From Micrasema longulum (Eukaryota; Arthropoda; Insecta; Trichoptera; Brachycentridae): DNA of 64,000 nucleotides. The stretch is taken from NCBI GenBank assembly GCA_022494885.1, contig JAGVSM010002713.1, positions 91,078 to 155,077 of the forward strand. The letters run 5' to 3'. Shown one piece after another: positions 33,000 through 44,150 of the stretch (positions within the stretch are counted from its first letter, which is position 1; every line of letters starts with the position of its first letter). Below the pieces are notes generated by a model that was not told the origin of the DNA, searched no databases, and saw only the letters and a list, made by a program, of their open reading frames with translations. Made by a program: the position numbers and the translations under genes.

Positions 33000-34740
33000 A
33001 TTAAATTTAAACTTTGTTAACAACATATTTCTTTACCATGTTTCTATCACTTTTATTTTAATAAATCTGAACCAATTACTTTTATAATTTTTCTCCCTTT
33101 TTATCTATTTTATTATGTGATCTATTTTATGAAGTAAATGAATAACAATAAAAATGTGAATGCAATAGAAACACAAACATGTCATTATGATACGGTTGAT
33201 GGCATTCCGTTTTAGGCAATTTTTTTCACTTTTTTTCCGACGTTTTGGATCGCGGTAAACCGTCTATTATCGGGATTAATGTTTTGCGGAGTACAATAAA
33301 TTTAATTATAATACAAACTAAAAGAACTTTCTAAAATTGGTTTTATAGGTATACTGATAAGTCACTAAAATAATGCCAAATAAATTATAGACTTCCCATT
33401 GTGACTAGACTTACTTATTGTTTAACATTTATTAACTTTAAATTATAACTGGGAAGGATAACGTTTTAGAATAGGGAATATAGAAGGCTTGGCATTAACC
33501 TGATTTTTGCTCGTGGTGGACTTGTTGGATCCAACTTGATACGTGTGAGTGGCACTAACACAATGGCAGGGCCCGATCTGGAGCTCAACACTGATGATAA
33601 GTGGAAAAAATGTTTCATAATGCGGCATATATTCAACAAAATAAATGCGCGATGTACAACACGAGGTCTTAATGTGGCGGGCGATCAAAGGATACTGAGG
33701 TGGGAAGTGAACAGTGGTTGTGAGTCAAAAGGATGTTCAAATTATGATAATACTTGATCAATGCATACCCGCATAATTCGCAACCAACTATAGTAACACA
33801 TCAAACATAATTAAAAACACGAATATTTACAATGAGAGAACGGGTTTGAATAGAGAAGGACTCCTTGAGTGATCAGAGGCAGAGGATCCGAATAATATTC
33901 CCGTAAATGGAGAACAAAACAAAGAACGTGTGCGTCACGCTCGGCAGGAAGCACAGTCCCGACTGTATCAGAATCCCACAGGCACAGTTACCTGTCACAC
34001 CATATTTTACCAACTTAGGCGTCCGCGCATCTGAGGAGCTCCCAACGTGATACCCAAGTCCGGACAAACCGACGGTTCTGTTAAATTCTTGCTGTTGAAT
34101 TTAGTAAAGTTAAAGAGCTAAAACCTTTATTGTTGTTAAAAGATTATCTGACTGAATTATTTCACATACTAGAAAACTCAAACGTCCTCCATATTTGTTG
34201 TTATTTATTTATCTCAATGACTCCTTAGAGGGTAAAATCCAGTATTTTGTCTACAAACATTTGGACAATCGAAAAACATTGTAACATATAAATTTATTTT
34301 TTTACTGTTACATTACATTTTTACAATGAATCTTCTTATTTATTTTTAATGTTTCAATTGTGCTTAAAAAGGAACATGCATCTTTATTTTTCTTATAGTA
34401 AAAAAAGAATTAAATTATCATGTAAAAGAAATTGCGACAACACGTTTTATTTTATCATATTCAAATAATTGATTTACTGGGTTTTGGCAGAACAAGGACA
34501 ATTTGACATGTAATACTCACGTGGGAGTGGGGTAGCTTTCCCCTCCACAAGGGTGTGATGTTTACCTTGCACTCACCAGCACCCAGAAAAGAGTTTTCAT
34601 TACACATTCTAAAGTAAATTAATTCATTTATATATACCCCTTAACCGCAGTATTTTTTATGACTAATTGCCTTTTTTATTTAAAATATGTACTTGAATCC
34701 GAGCTCGAGCTAACAAATAATAGAGTTATACGCGAAATAG
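33000..34740. other. Non-coding or unassigned stretch
   Basis: 33450-34090 is less AT-rich and unique in the window. It has overlapping ORFs on both strands (33536-33757 plus, 33443-33688 minus, 33873-34067 minus), none with a motif. It could be an unrecognised old transposon or an untranslated exon. The rest is AT-rich. Confidence 0.4.
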
Positions 34741-35029
34741 AGCCCAAATCCTAGACGAGTGTTTTTGACTTGATTATTCTCTGGTGGAAATCCTGAAAAG
34801 GGGAATTAAATGGAGATAAGTCCCTGAGGTCCCGAGTCCGATTCCTAGCAAGGTTGATATGAAGTATTGGTTAACATGGTGGTTTTATTCCGCTTTATTT
34901 CACATTTTTTTGATATGGCACCTGAATCGTAAAACTGATTACCTTATCTTCAAAGTGACAAATTATCGAGATATGATGCATTTGGTGAACTAATTTGGTG
35001 CTTTAAGCATTAAGTGCAGATAGGGGGAC
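34741..35029 (+). mobile_element. SINE2 copy with upstream leader
   Basis: The leader 'aaatcctagacgagtgtttt' precedes a degraded tRNA-like head and a clear B-box remnant ('ccgagtccgattcctagca'). Then come 'aaggttgatatgaagtattg', 'cacctgaatcgtaaaactga' and 'gcagataggggg'. The order is that of 60433-60702 apart from the leader. Confidence 0.6.
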
Positions 35030-35690
35030 AATTGTGGTACTCGAAAGTAGTACTCATAAATAAATTTAAAAATTTTTTTTTTAGTAATTTGGGTAAGTAG
35101 CAGGGGCAAGCGGTGAGGTTTTCGGTGAGGGATGCAGTCACTCGGTACTAAGTGCAAAGGTAAAATTTTTAATTATGAACAACAATTATATTTATACAAT
35201 AAAAATTAATTTTATGCCAAAATTTTGACATAAAAGAGTAAAATTTTATAATTTAACATTATATTACTATCGTATTAACCGATTTAAGTACTTAATTTTT
35301 TTACATGAATAAAAACATGGATTTTTATTAAGGTTTATATAGGTAGAACGTCGTTGTAAGCTGTAATATTTACAGTAAAAAACACATGGCGATGATGAAA
35401 TAATAATATTATTTTATCAACAGTTGGCCAATTATCTCATAAATTCAAATCACGATTTGATTAAAGATTCAAGTACAATTTAAGATTATAATAATGAATA
35501 AAAGACTTTAATTAAACAACACGGAGGTGTTTATGATTTTAAAAAACCTTTAAAAAATAATATTAACCTAGTAAATAGTCAAATATCTTTTCAATATAGC
35601 CCAGTATTTGATTTAAAAATAAACTAATCGTGTAACGTTCATTTGAGTTTTGAGAATAAGTGCTTGAGAAGAATATCATTTGTAAAGTGG
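35030..35690. other. AT-rich non-coding stretch
   Basis: No gene or repeat recognised. Confidence 0.5.
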
Positions 35691-35699
35691 TTTGATTGT

Positions 35700-36035
35700 A
35701 TAACTAACATTGAAGTCTAAAAATGGACGCAGCAGTCTTCTACAACGAACGTCTTGAGGATGTGGCGGTGGTCCTGGCTTAGACACGTGCTGCGCATGCC
35801 TCAGGAGAACCTAAATTCGAGTTAAAAAGTTAAATTTAGTCTTTAAACCTGCGGGCTCGCGCCATCCTGGAAGGCCGTTGATGACGATCTTTCGACTTTA
35901 TTCAGCGGAACTAAGGGCCGCTGGATTGACGTGGGAAAAGGCAAGAGTGCTGGCTGACGATAGGGTCTCCTGGAGGCAATTGGTGATGTCCACATGCTCC
36001 ACTTAGGAGAGGATGTGGAAAAAAATTAAAAGAAG
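35700..36035 (+). pseudogene. LINE-C 3' end, RT C-terminus
   Basis: Pieces read 'MWRWSWLRHVLRMPQENL', 'GRPLMTIFRLYSAELRAAGL', then 'TWEKARVLADDRVSWRQLVM' and 'TCST*ERMW' across at least one frameshift. A histidine-containing 'W..HV.RM' block, 'GRP...W/F', 'AEL...GLTW' and 'A.DR..WR' is the standard C-terminal order of endonuclease/reverse-transcriptase LINEs. The same sequence recurs inverted at 56340-56600. Confidence 0.65.
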
Positions 36036-36109
36036 AAGTAACGTTCAAACACTTAGGTCCCTCCATTCCTAATCCTCACCCCTACACATTCATTGGCCTA
36101 ATTTTAGTG

Positions 36110-36330
36110 CATATTCGGATATGTTGGTGTTTGCATTCCCTTTACTCTGCATGTAACTTGTGGTCGTAATGTATACTACAGGGGTCGTAAAAGTGAAAAT
36201 GTCTTTTAGTATTTGCATATTGGTGTAATGGCGAAGAGTCACGACAAAGAGACGGGTACGTCTCGAAACTGGTAAAAATAAAAAGTCAGTAAGTAGTTCA
36301 ATACTTACATTGACTAACATGAATTAAAAT
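36110..36330 (+). repeat. R4 copy
   Basis: 'aaagtgaaaatgtcttttag', 'tatttgcatattggtgtaat', 'gacaaagagacgggtacgtc' and 'tcgaaactgg...aaaaagtcagtaagt' match the right half of 23671-23836. Confidence 0.55.
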
Positions 36331-36360
36331 GGTATATCTTATCATTTATTTGAATCGGTT

Positions 36361-36460
36361 TGCTGTCCCTTGGTAGCATCGAGAACTCACAGATCAGAGG
36401 TCCGAAGTTTGAAACTCGCTCTACCACAAATAGATTTCTAATAATTAGTACTTTTGAAGA
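36361..36460 (+). mobile_element. SINE3 copy, short
   Basis: 'cccttggtagcatcgagaac' (A box region), 'agatcagaggtccgaagttt' and 'gaaactcgctctaccacaaa' parallel 32345-32480. The 3' part is lost. Confidence 0.55.
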
Positions 36461-36464
36461 ATGT

Positions 36465-36835
36465 TTGTAGCGGGCTGGATTTTTTCCCTAGGGCGTTATT
36501 TTGGTCTGTTTTTTTGCAACGGAGAGGAAAAACATTTTCAAGAAGAAAATATTGAAGTCCAGGCATTTACAGAACTTATGATCTGTCGTTGATGGTTTGA
36601 GTGGCCACTTTACACTCTGCGTAACTTTCGCCATTCTTTTTATACATATTTTATTTTACAATAGTCAACAGACGGAAGAGTTGTGGAAATGTGGATGTTA
36701 AAATAAAGATAGAATAGTGAATGTTACGCAGTGTGTCACGTGGTCACTCAAACTAGTCAACGACAGGTCATAAGCCCTGTGAGAATGCCTGAACTTCTGT
36801 ATTCCCTACTCAAAAATGTTTTTGATCTCTTTTCA
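36465..36835. mobile_element. R3 element, both arms present
   Basis: The left arm (36470-36645) has 'ggctggattttttccctagg', 'gaagtccaggcatttacaga' and 'gtggccactttacactctgc'. The right arm (36700-36835) repeats these inverted: 'gaatgttacgcagtgtgtca', 'gacaggtcataagccctgtg' and 'aacttctgtattccctactc'. Between them lies 'agtcaacagacggaagagtt', also seen at 47345. It is the most complete foldback form of R3. The ORF at 36731-37024 crosses this element and the adjacent SINE2 and is not a gene. Confidence 0.65.
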
Positions 36836-36884
36836 AAAAAAAAATATCTAATTTATTTTCAACTCATTAAAAATGTTGGGCAAG

Positions 36885-37018
36885 CCATAAGAACACAAAT
36901 AATAATTTTAAAAAATCCAGACGAAACTTTATCTCAGCGGAAAAACACATTTTTAGTATTTCCTATAAACCATGTTTGTAAGCCAGACGCGCTTACCATT
37001 TTACCACAATGCGGACAG
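36885..37018 (-). mobile_element. SINE2 copy, partial
   Basis: On the minus strand 'ccgcattgtggtaaaatggt' (A box) and 'aagcgcgtctggcttacaaa' (degraded B-box side) precede 'aaaaatgtgtttttccgctg'. It lies directly next to an R3 element, as at 5545. Confidence 0.5.
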
Positions 37019-37479
37019 AAATGAAAATGAAATAATACAATATAAAGGACGCTTATCGTGACGCTTGTAAAATACCCATCACTTAACAAATAAAACCCTA
37101 AAAGGTCACTGTAGCTACACGCGTAAAGCTGAATTTATTATTTTTCCAATTTACATAATAAAATTGGGTGTGTTATGAACGGCAAAGATTTATGCGTTAC
37201 CACAGTTTTCAAAGAAAATTGGATTTCCTTCTATTTACCACCTACGTATATTAAACCATAGGGTTGTTATTATTCCCGGAATATGCAACAGATACTCTCA
37301 CAATGAAACTAAATAAATCAAACTGAAATTAAAAATTGTACCTTATCAAATAATAAATGAATTTAAATAAAATAAGTTATACGACAAAGGAAATACCAAT
37401 TAAAATATGATTTTACAGTTTTAATTTATAAAACGACAGATAATTTTTTTAACTACTTTTAAAATATACAAAGACTGGA

Positions 37480-37665
37480 GAAATAGATAAAAACAGTATG
37501 GCACAAGGGTTTAAATTTGTACAATGAGTTACCTAAGAAATAACATAAATCCAAAGACTTCGAATATTTCTTGTCAATTTAAAAATATTTTATTTATAAA
37601 TGATGATATGAAATGTAATGTTATTAAAAGATAATTTGTTCTATTTAAAACAGTATTAATAAAGT
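37480..37665 (+). pseudogene. LINE-D 3' end
   Basis: The frame reads 'HKGLNLYNELPKK', a stop, then 'HKSKDFEYFLSI', and ends in an AT-rich 3' UTR. The same 'KGL.LYNELP' block is in the LINE-D copy at 50219-51175 and in 39465-39800. It is 5'-truncated. Confidence 0.6.
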
Positions 37666-37679
37666 TTTAACATATGTTT

Positions 37680-38400
37680 GCAACGACGTTTACCCTATGC
37701 GGCTGAAATAAAACATTACCCCCAAATCCAAATAACTGATCAGTAAGCGATTGTCGTGAAAACAACAAATTTAAGGCGATCAATTCCTGTACATACCTAG
37801 GTTCCACAGCCACCAGTGACAACAGTACACATAAATAAATCAGGAGGAGAATAATGGCTGTCAACCGTTGCTCCTACGCGCTTCAGAAACAATTACGGTC
37901 CCAACTAGTACGTAAAAACACTAAAATAATACTGCACAAAACTCTGATCAAACCAATCCTGACATATGCCTCTAAAACCTCGGTTATGACAAGGAATATT
38001 GAAGGAATCATTGAAGCTTTAGAAAGAAGAATCCTTAAAGTTATCTATGGCCTTGTGAGAGAAAACAACCGTTGGCGTCGTCGCTACAGTAAACAGCCAT
38101 ACAAAATCTACCGAGCGCCCGATGTAATCAACTCCATCAAGGTAAGACGCCTAAAGTGAGTTGGCCATATAATTAGAAGGAACGACAAAAACCCCATAAA
38201 ACGCTGAACTATATCTGTGCCACAAGGACAAATAAGACCAGGAAGGTCCAAAATACGATAGATGAACTGCATCAGCGCAGATTTTACAATGTTGAATGTG
38301 AGGAACTGGCTAGGAAGGGCAGCAGACCAGCAAGAGTGGAGGAGACTCCTAGATTCAGCCAGGGCCCACCCACGGCTGTCGAGCATATAATATTGATGAA
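37680..38400 (+). pseudogene. LINE-E relic, RT C-terminal third
   Basis: The longest frame (37854-38159) reads 'MAVNRCSYALQKQLRSQLVR', then 'KTLIKPILTYASKTSVMTRN', 'ALERRILKVIYGLVRENNRW' and 'KVRRLK', ending at a stop where the family has a 'GHV/I.R' motif. That motif follows as 'VGHIIRRNDKNPIKR'. Further frames give 'TMLNVRNWLGRAADQQEWRR' and 'LLDSARAHPRL'. This is the C-terminal part of a widespread arthropod endonuclease/reverse-transcriptase LINE. Stops and frameshifts make it non-functional. The minus ORFs in the interval are shadows. Confidence 0.75.
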
Positions 38401-39200
38401 GCGATTGTCGTAATAACGTAATTGTATTAAGGTAGGCTTCATTTTTTTTAGTTTTTGTCTTTATTTTGTTTGTACTTAAATCATGAGTTTAAAACGTAGT
38501 ATATATTTTAAGTAAAGGATTTAATTGAAAAATTATAATACATACATTTATAGATATTATATTTTTTGTATGTGAGTATGTTTACTAAGTAATAAAGTTT
38601 TTTTTCAACTCTTAGTCACGAAATAGCGTTTTTTCACTAAGAAATCAAACAAAAATTTGTTTACAAATACTTATATGTTACACAGGGATCATTTTAGATG
38701 AATTAAGACAAAAGAAAAAAAATAATGAGACTTACTAACAATTAAAAATAAACATTTTAGTACATTTTTATAAAAAACAAAATTTAATAATTCAGGGTAA
38801 AAATAATTATTTATGTATTTATTCATTTAAATTAGGTTACATTTCATAATATATATTCGAGGTCTTAATATTCAAAAGCGTCACTAGGTATTTGATTAAA
38901 CCTTAAATAGAATCTCTCTTAAGATATTTTCAATAAGGCTTTATTACTTATAATATGCTAATTATCTCCTTGGGAAAATGAAATATTCTGGGAAAAAACA
39001 ACTGGCAATTATCGTATGTCGTGGTAATAATTAAATACATAAATGTATGTGGTTTTATTACTTAATCACTAATTTTAAAAAAATAAATTAATAACAATAT
39101 ATTTTTGACGTTCTTAAAATTAAAAAGAATTTTTATTAAATTCAAGTATTAGGTCTGCGTCCGGGCGAATAAAGAATACGGTTCTGTGTGTTAACAAAAT
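38401..39200. other. AT-rich non-coding stretch
   Basis: No gene or repeat recognised before the SINE2 at 39203. Confidence 0.5.
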
Positions 39201-39202
39201 AA

Positions 39203-39360
39203 CTAGAATCCTGGACGAGTGTTTGTGACTCGATGGCTGCTCTCACGTGAAAATCACAAAAAAGGAAAATCTAGTGAAGAAAATTCCGACGTTAAGTGTT
39301 TGGTGCAATCGCCTACCACACTTGAGTTCTCGGGTTTGATTACCGAGAAGGTTGACATAT
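39203..39360 (+). mobile_element. SINE2 head with upstream leader
   Basis: The leader 'actagaatcctggacgagtg' followed by 'tttgtgactcgat' precedes 'agtgtttggtgcaatcgcct' and the B-box remnant 'ctcgggtttgattaccgaga', ending at 'aggttgacat'. The family body after the head is absent. The ORF at 39219-39407 is incidental. Confidence 0.55.
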
Positions 39361-39464
39361 TTTTTTTGTTTATAAAGACAATCATTCATTTTATTGTCCA
39401 AGATTAACCTTACCTTTATGCAAACGATGATCGAGAACGCCGCATTTGGTGTATTTATGCAGTT

Positions 39465-39800
39465 CGTTTATTTATTATTTATTTATGCTTCATTAAATAA
39501 GTTAATAATATCTTTATAACTAATATAAACTTTTATTAACATCACAATTTTTATCAAATTTTCTTAAGAACACATTTTTTCAAAAAATTTGAAATATTTC
39601 AATGTTTACTATTTCTTCAGGTAACTTATTGTACAGCTTCAATCCCTTGTGCAATGAGTTTTTAAACTCTGTTTTTCTCTTCATTGGTAATCATATCCTT
39701 TTTATATCCCCAGTTTCATAGGTATGACATTGTGAGCTAAATTTTATTAGATTTACTATACCTAATGGTTTTTACCTGTATCATAAAATCGAGATAATTT
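39465..39800 (-). pseudogene. LINE-D 3' end, minus strand
   Basis: It matches 50219-50520 closely: 'tttatttatttatgctt' (tail), 'ctaatataaact/cctttaat', 'atttcttcaggtaacttatt', 'gtacagcttcaatccc' and 'tatgacattgtgagctaaat'. On the minus strand it encodes the end of the ORF with a 'KL.NELPEEI' block. It is 5'-truncated. Confidence 0.7.
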
Positions 39801-40165
39801 AGATTTAATTTAACGATGCAGTGCCCTATACACCACCAATTGCGTATAAGGGTTTGTTTATGATGGTTAGGCAACAAAATAGGCTCTTTTATTTTTTTGT
39901 GAATACATGCTATCAAAAATACAAAATAATTACGAGTAAAAAAACAGTAAAAAAAACCCTAAAGAAATTAAACAATTGGCCACTGTGATATTAATTAATA
40001 ATTATTATTATTAAGAATAACTTAAACGGCACCATTTTCTCAATTTTATACTCAAAGGGCGCTTTACAAAGGGATTATTTAAATGTAAATTTAATTTTTA
40101 ACTTAAAATTTATAATTTAAGAAAATAAATTTATTTTGTCCTCATACGCTGCAGATTTTTTTTAA
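39801..40165. other. AT-rich non-coding stretch
   Basis: 'cagtgccctatacaccacca' near 39820 resembles the tail portion of SINE2, but no head is visible. Nothing else is recognised. Confidence 0.4.
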
Positions 40166-40169
40166 TGAT

Positions 40170-40345
40170 TAAGAAAACGAATGGGTTTTAAGTTTCTTTC
40201 GAAAAACCATTTCACTCTCATAGTTTCGCACCTCTGCTGGAAGAGCATCCATGCCATAAGGCCTGCTACCGCAAATACGCGTTCACCGAATTTAGTGCGC
40301 TGGTTGCGAACAAGGATAATAACTTTTCCTATCACCGTAGATATA
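40170..40345 (-). pseudogene. LINE-F C-terminal fragment
   Basis: The minus strand reads 'RNQRTKFGERVFAVAGLMAW' and, after a frameshift, 'MDALPAEVRNYESEMVFRKK' followed by 'LKTHSF'. A 'KFGeRaFavAGP.aWN.LP.e.R' followed by 'F+..LKTHLF' string is the usual C-terminus of one insect LINE group. The plus ORF at 40181-40432 is a shadow of it. Confidence 0.65.
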
Positions 40346-40431
40346 TCTGATTTAAACGTTAGACGCCAGTCAGCTTGTTCATCTGGAATGTATAATTCTT
40401 ATAGATTTAATTTTTTTTTTCAAAGGGAATA

Positions 40432-40637
40432 ATCCGCTAAGCCTCTATTTCGAGGCTCAGCGAGTGGGAAAGAGGGGATATGAAAATAGGTAATGAAAAA
40501 TACACCACAACACCCTGACCAATTGAGAAAAAAATCTTTCTTGAATTTTTTTCTGGCAACTTTTTTTTTTTTCTGGAATCGAACCCGCAACGTTAGTTTC
40601 ACAGTTGGCCGTCTAACCAACTGCGCCACGGCACCTG
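40432..40637 (-). mobile_element. SINE4 copy (fourth tRNA-like family)
   Basis: The minus strand begins 'caggtgccgtggcgcagttg' (A box TGGCGCAGTTGG), then 'gacggccaactgtgaaacta' and B box GGTTCGATTCC at about 40575-40585. A T/A-rich run and the body 'ctcaattggtcagggtgttg' to 'tcgctgagcctcgaaataga' follow. The acceptor stem has no 3' partner, so it is a SINE and not a tRNA gene. I see one copy in the window. Confidence 0.6.
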
Positions 40638-41960
40638 TTCCGAAGCAGAGTTGTGCAGTGACTTATACATGAACCAGCTGAGTTTGAAATCTACTCTCTG
40701 TGGAAAGCGTAGCCAGTTTAATTCCAAAAACAATGGAGGAATATAATATGTATAAAAATAATGTGATTCAACTCAAATACAACTCAAAATATTTCAATAT
40801 TTAAACAAAATTAACATAAAAGTGTGCATAATACGTTTGGCCAAATTTGTTTTTAGTCATTGTTTTAATAAAATATATTGGTTGGATAATTGAAAAACTC
40901 AGCGAGCGTTTTCTAATGAATTCGACTTAGAAGTAATAAACAGTTATAAATTTAATATTCATTCGAGTGGGAACATTAACTCATATTTAATGTTTCTTCA
41001 TTGAGAAAGTAATTACTTCCTTTTGGCTTAAGAACGCTTACAAATTCTCATTCTATTTTATTCCGCTCTGGGGGTAGCTGATTCTTGTAATACTCTGAAA
41101 ACGTTTTGTCGTCAGCGTCAGCGTCGCGTCACCATCAGCGTCACCCCTGAATTCCATTTTCTATTTTTCATCATCGATACATTCGCATAAAACTCTCAAT
41201 AGAACCTTCTAGTACTCACACCCCCGTGACCCGAGAAATTTTCAAGGCTCGTCTTAGGGTGTTCGATCAACCTTTTAATATTTGACCGGTTTGTTTTTTT
41301 TTATCTGTAATGGCTTTTTTTAAAATTTTTAACAATGTGTTCTCAAAATGATGTAAAGTTAGCTTACATGTATTTGAAAAAATATTATGTACTTGTTTAA
41401 TTTTTCAAAAAAACATGAAATGATAGGTTTTTTATCTTTATATGTACGAGTATATTTTCAATATTCTGACTCAGTTTAAATTTTGACAAAAAACAGTAAA
41501 TTAATTTTTATTCCGACATTTAATCTTAGAGTATATATATATATATGTGAGTATGAACTCTTAACATTAAAAAATGAACGCTTACGAGGGCAGATAGTAA
41601 AAAGGGTCAACACAAATCGCAATTTTTTTTTTAGCGAGTTTCAAACTTTTCGACTTGTTTTGTTGCATTACAGTGTTAAATTATGAAAATAGCAATAGTC
41701 CCGAATAAGCGTATAGATGCTTGTACTGCAAAATAGTGAAAGAAATCAAAGAAAAAATGACAACACCGGATGGGTCTCTTATTACCAAGAATAAAAATAA
41801 AGATTTTATGTACACACATACTGCACCCTCATACATATATACACAGGTAAAAGATATGCGCGCCTAGAAGATGTGTATCGAATATGGAATAACTCATGGA
41901 AATAAAACCATTGTCAAAGATAACCTAATTGTTTACTAAGAAAAAGTTAAGAATATGGTT
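40638..41960. other. Non-coding stretch
   Basis: 41100-41140 has a short GCGTCA-rich run ('cgtcagcgtcagcgtcgcgt'), and a (TA)n run lies at about 41532-41546. No gene is seen. The ORF at 41483-41686 is AT-rich and unsupported. Confidence 0.45.
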
Positions 41961-41963
41961 AAA

Positions 41964-42017
41964 CAGGGTGTTCATTAAACCCTGTCACATCCAAAACCAC
42001 GATGATCAGTAAGAGAT
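41964..42017 (+). mobile_element. Isolated terminal repeat of the 32636 MITE family
   Basis: 'cagggtgttcattaaaccct', 'gtcacatccaaaaccacgat' and 'gatcagta' match the first 50 bp of 32636-32996 with about three changes. No second end is nearby. It is therefore a one-ended fragment, or R3 (starting at about 42035) replaced the rest. Confidence 0.7.
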
Positions 42018-42034
42018 ACATACGAGTATATTAT

Positions 42035-42300
42035 AAACATGTTTTGAATGTTTCAACAATGTTTTGAATAAGTCCAAATTCTTGTAGACAGGCTGGATTT
42101 CTTCTCAGGGTAGTTATTGAGATCTTAATTTGTTGGAACAGAGAAAAAAAAACATTTTTGAGAAGGGAATATGGAAGTCTAGCAATTACAGGATTTATGA
42201 TATATCATTGGCTGGCTTAAATAGCCACTTCACGCACTGGTTATTTTGTTTATGTTTGAACATTCAGATTCCCTTCTCAATTTTTTTTTTCTGTTTAAAA
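42035..42300 (+). repeat. R3 copy
   Basis: 'aggctggatttcttctcagg', 'gaatatggaagtctagcaat', 'catatatcattggctggctt'-like, and 'aaatagccacttcacgcact' follow the R3 order. The right arm is degraded. Confidence 0.55.
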
Positions 42301-42589
42301 ATGTTTTACTGTATGTGAGCAAATACTCTAAATTATTCATTTTTAATTATTATTTTAGTATGAAGATGGACATACAATAAGTTTTTATTTGTTTTTTTTT
42401 AATTCTGAACATTACTTTCATAAAACATTTTCAAAGTAACGATTTTAAAAATTATCAAAAAAATTACAAGAACCAAATATGTATAACTTTAATTGTTCTT
42501 AATAAGCACACACGAGTAATAAGCAGCGTCCAAAATAAAAAATCGCAAAAGAGATTATAGGTAAAATGATCCTTGCAATTTTTTTTTTA

Positions 42590-42980
42590 AAACTTTTTTC
42601 TGACAACCGATCGCGGTTCAAACCGTTTTGGAAGCCCTATAAAAGGGGTTGAACTTAAAAATTGTCGGAATAATGAAATTCTACCCGAGCTGGCTCAAGG
42701 AAGGCGGAGGGAGTCAATCGGGGAACATTCCCCTCGGGGACTATAAATTTGATGGAGGTTCCTTTTAAGAAAATCCCTTTCTGATACCTCCACGTGGAAA
42801 CTGGACAATCCATCTACCTGGGGCTAAGTCGTGTGTGAACACGCAGAATAGCTGACGAAATCCCCGTCTTGGCTTCAGGTTAGACCTCTGGAAGGAGAAG
42901 ATTGTTTTATTCCTTAACGCGCTAGTGAGTTGACCTTTTATCTTTCCACAAAACATTTGTTTACACAGCATTTAAAAGAT
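42590..42980. other. GC-richer block with TATA boxes, possible LTR or element 5' region
   Basis: The block stands out from its AT-rich surroundings. It contains 'gaagccctataaaaggggtt' (TATAAAA at about 42639), 'cctcggggactataaatttg' and a short palindromic 'ggaacattcccc'. The minus ORF at 42765-42971 shows no domain. I see no second copy in the window. It could be a solo LTR, the promoter-bearing 5' region of a LINE, or a host regulatory block. Confidence 0.3.
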
Positions 42981-43036
42981 TTATGAAAAAAAAAAACCTT
43001 AGTCAAACTTTAAAAAAAAAAAAATTTGGTTTTCTT

Positions 43037-43690
43037 TAACTCTTGTGTGGCTGCGATGTCGCACTAGTTGACATAAGACACAAGACTTGATATTTCTTTC
43101 TTATTTTTTAAATGATGAACTCATGTTTTTTGTAATCTTTAAATGAACATTTTCACACCTGATTTGGAAAGTAAAATTTGTATCACTATGCTAAATGTTA
43201 ATACTAAAAATATTTATCCTTGCCATGCGAAGAATGAATGTTCGCTAATTCAGCAACACATCTATACATATACCTTATACAAGAGAGAGCAAGAAGATAA
43301 AAGTCATAACAAGGAAGACAGAGACGCTGTTCTGCGGTGGGTGTTGTCTAAAACAGATTCAGTCTTTAGTCGGTTGATCATAGTGATGGGGGACGCACGC
43401 GCATAACGTGAGCTGCATATTTGTGATTTTTAATTCATTTTGCAATAACAAGGCTTAATTTTATGTTTATTTGCATAAATTATGGGAAAAAAATTTATTA
43501 AACAGTATTTCTCCGTGTTTTTTTTTTCTCAAATGTCTGAACTTTAGAATATTCCGTCTTTTACTAGTGGTAACAGGATGTTACATCACCGCGCGCAAAT
43601 GGATTATTTACCACAGTCTTTTAAGAGTTAATAGGTCGGATTGGCTGACATATTTCAATTTAAAGACCAGTCAAATGATGCATAACGGTA
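43037..43690 (+). repeat. R7 copy, longest
   Basis: It begins 'taactcttgtgtggctgcga', continues with 'ttggaaagtaaaatttgtat', 'ttatccttgccatgcgaaga', 'cataacaaggaagacagaga' and 'ctgaactttagaatattccg', and ends near 'ggatgttacatcaccgcgcg'. Three other copies lie at 46130, 56820 and 58150 (inverted). The ORF at 43143-43406 is not preserved in the other copies, so the family looks non-coding. Confidence 0.65.
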
Positions 43691-43859
43691 ATTCTTAAGA
43701 ATTAAAAGTTTTTCAAATATTTTTTGATTATTTTCTTTTCAATAATTTTGGAACTCATATCTTATGAAAGTTTGGTAAATTATTTACTTACGTTACACTT
43801 AAATTTTTACTAAATTGCAAAACATTATTGAATTGTCAAACAAAAAACAACACATTTTC

Positions 43860-44150
43860 TAGTGACCATCGATATCAAAAAGTGGTCAAAGATAAATAGA
43901 CACGCGTTATATTTTAAACAAATGATAGTAAATAATAATTATATGCTACTTACCAATTTTTTATTTTCACTTTTGAGTCGTACCAATCTCTTCGTCAAGA
44001 CACTAATTACACTTACGTGCAAGTCCCATTATACACCTTCACTTTGCACGCACACTCAAAAAAAACATGCACACACCAAAAAAATTGTTTACACTCAATA
44101 CACTAATTTAAATTATGTCCAATATAATAAATGTCAAAGAAACTAAATGT
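43860..44150 (-). repeat. R4 copy, diverged
   Basis: 'tgagtcgtaccaatctcttc', 'gtcaagacactaattacact' and 'cccattatacaccttcactt' match the R4 fragment at 4570-4680 and the 27090 copy. The plus ORF here (43862-44146) ends in a 'cacac'-rich simple repeat and is not a gene. Confidence 0.5.

Noticed and set aside
33443..34067. Possible gene from overlapping ORFs on both strands
   Set aside because: There is no recognisable motif, no supporting splice sites, and similar openness on both strands. Kept only as unassigned sequence.
36731..37024. 97-codon ORF
   Set aside because: It crosses the R3 right arm and a SINE2, both non-coding repeats.
37854..38159. 101-codon ORF as a host gene
   Set aside because: Motifs before and after the frame are those of a LINE reverse transcriptase C-terminus (LINE-E).
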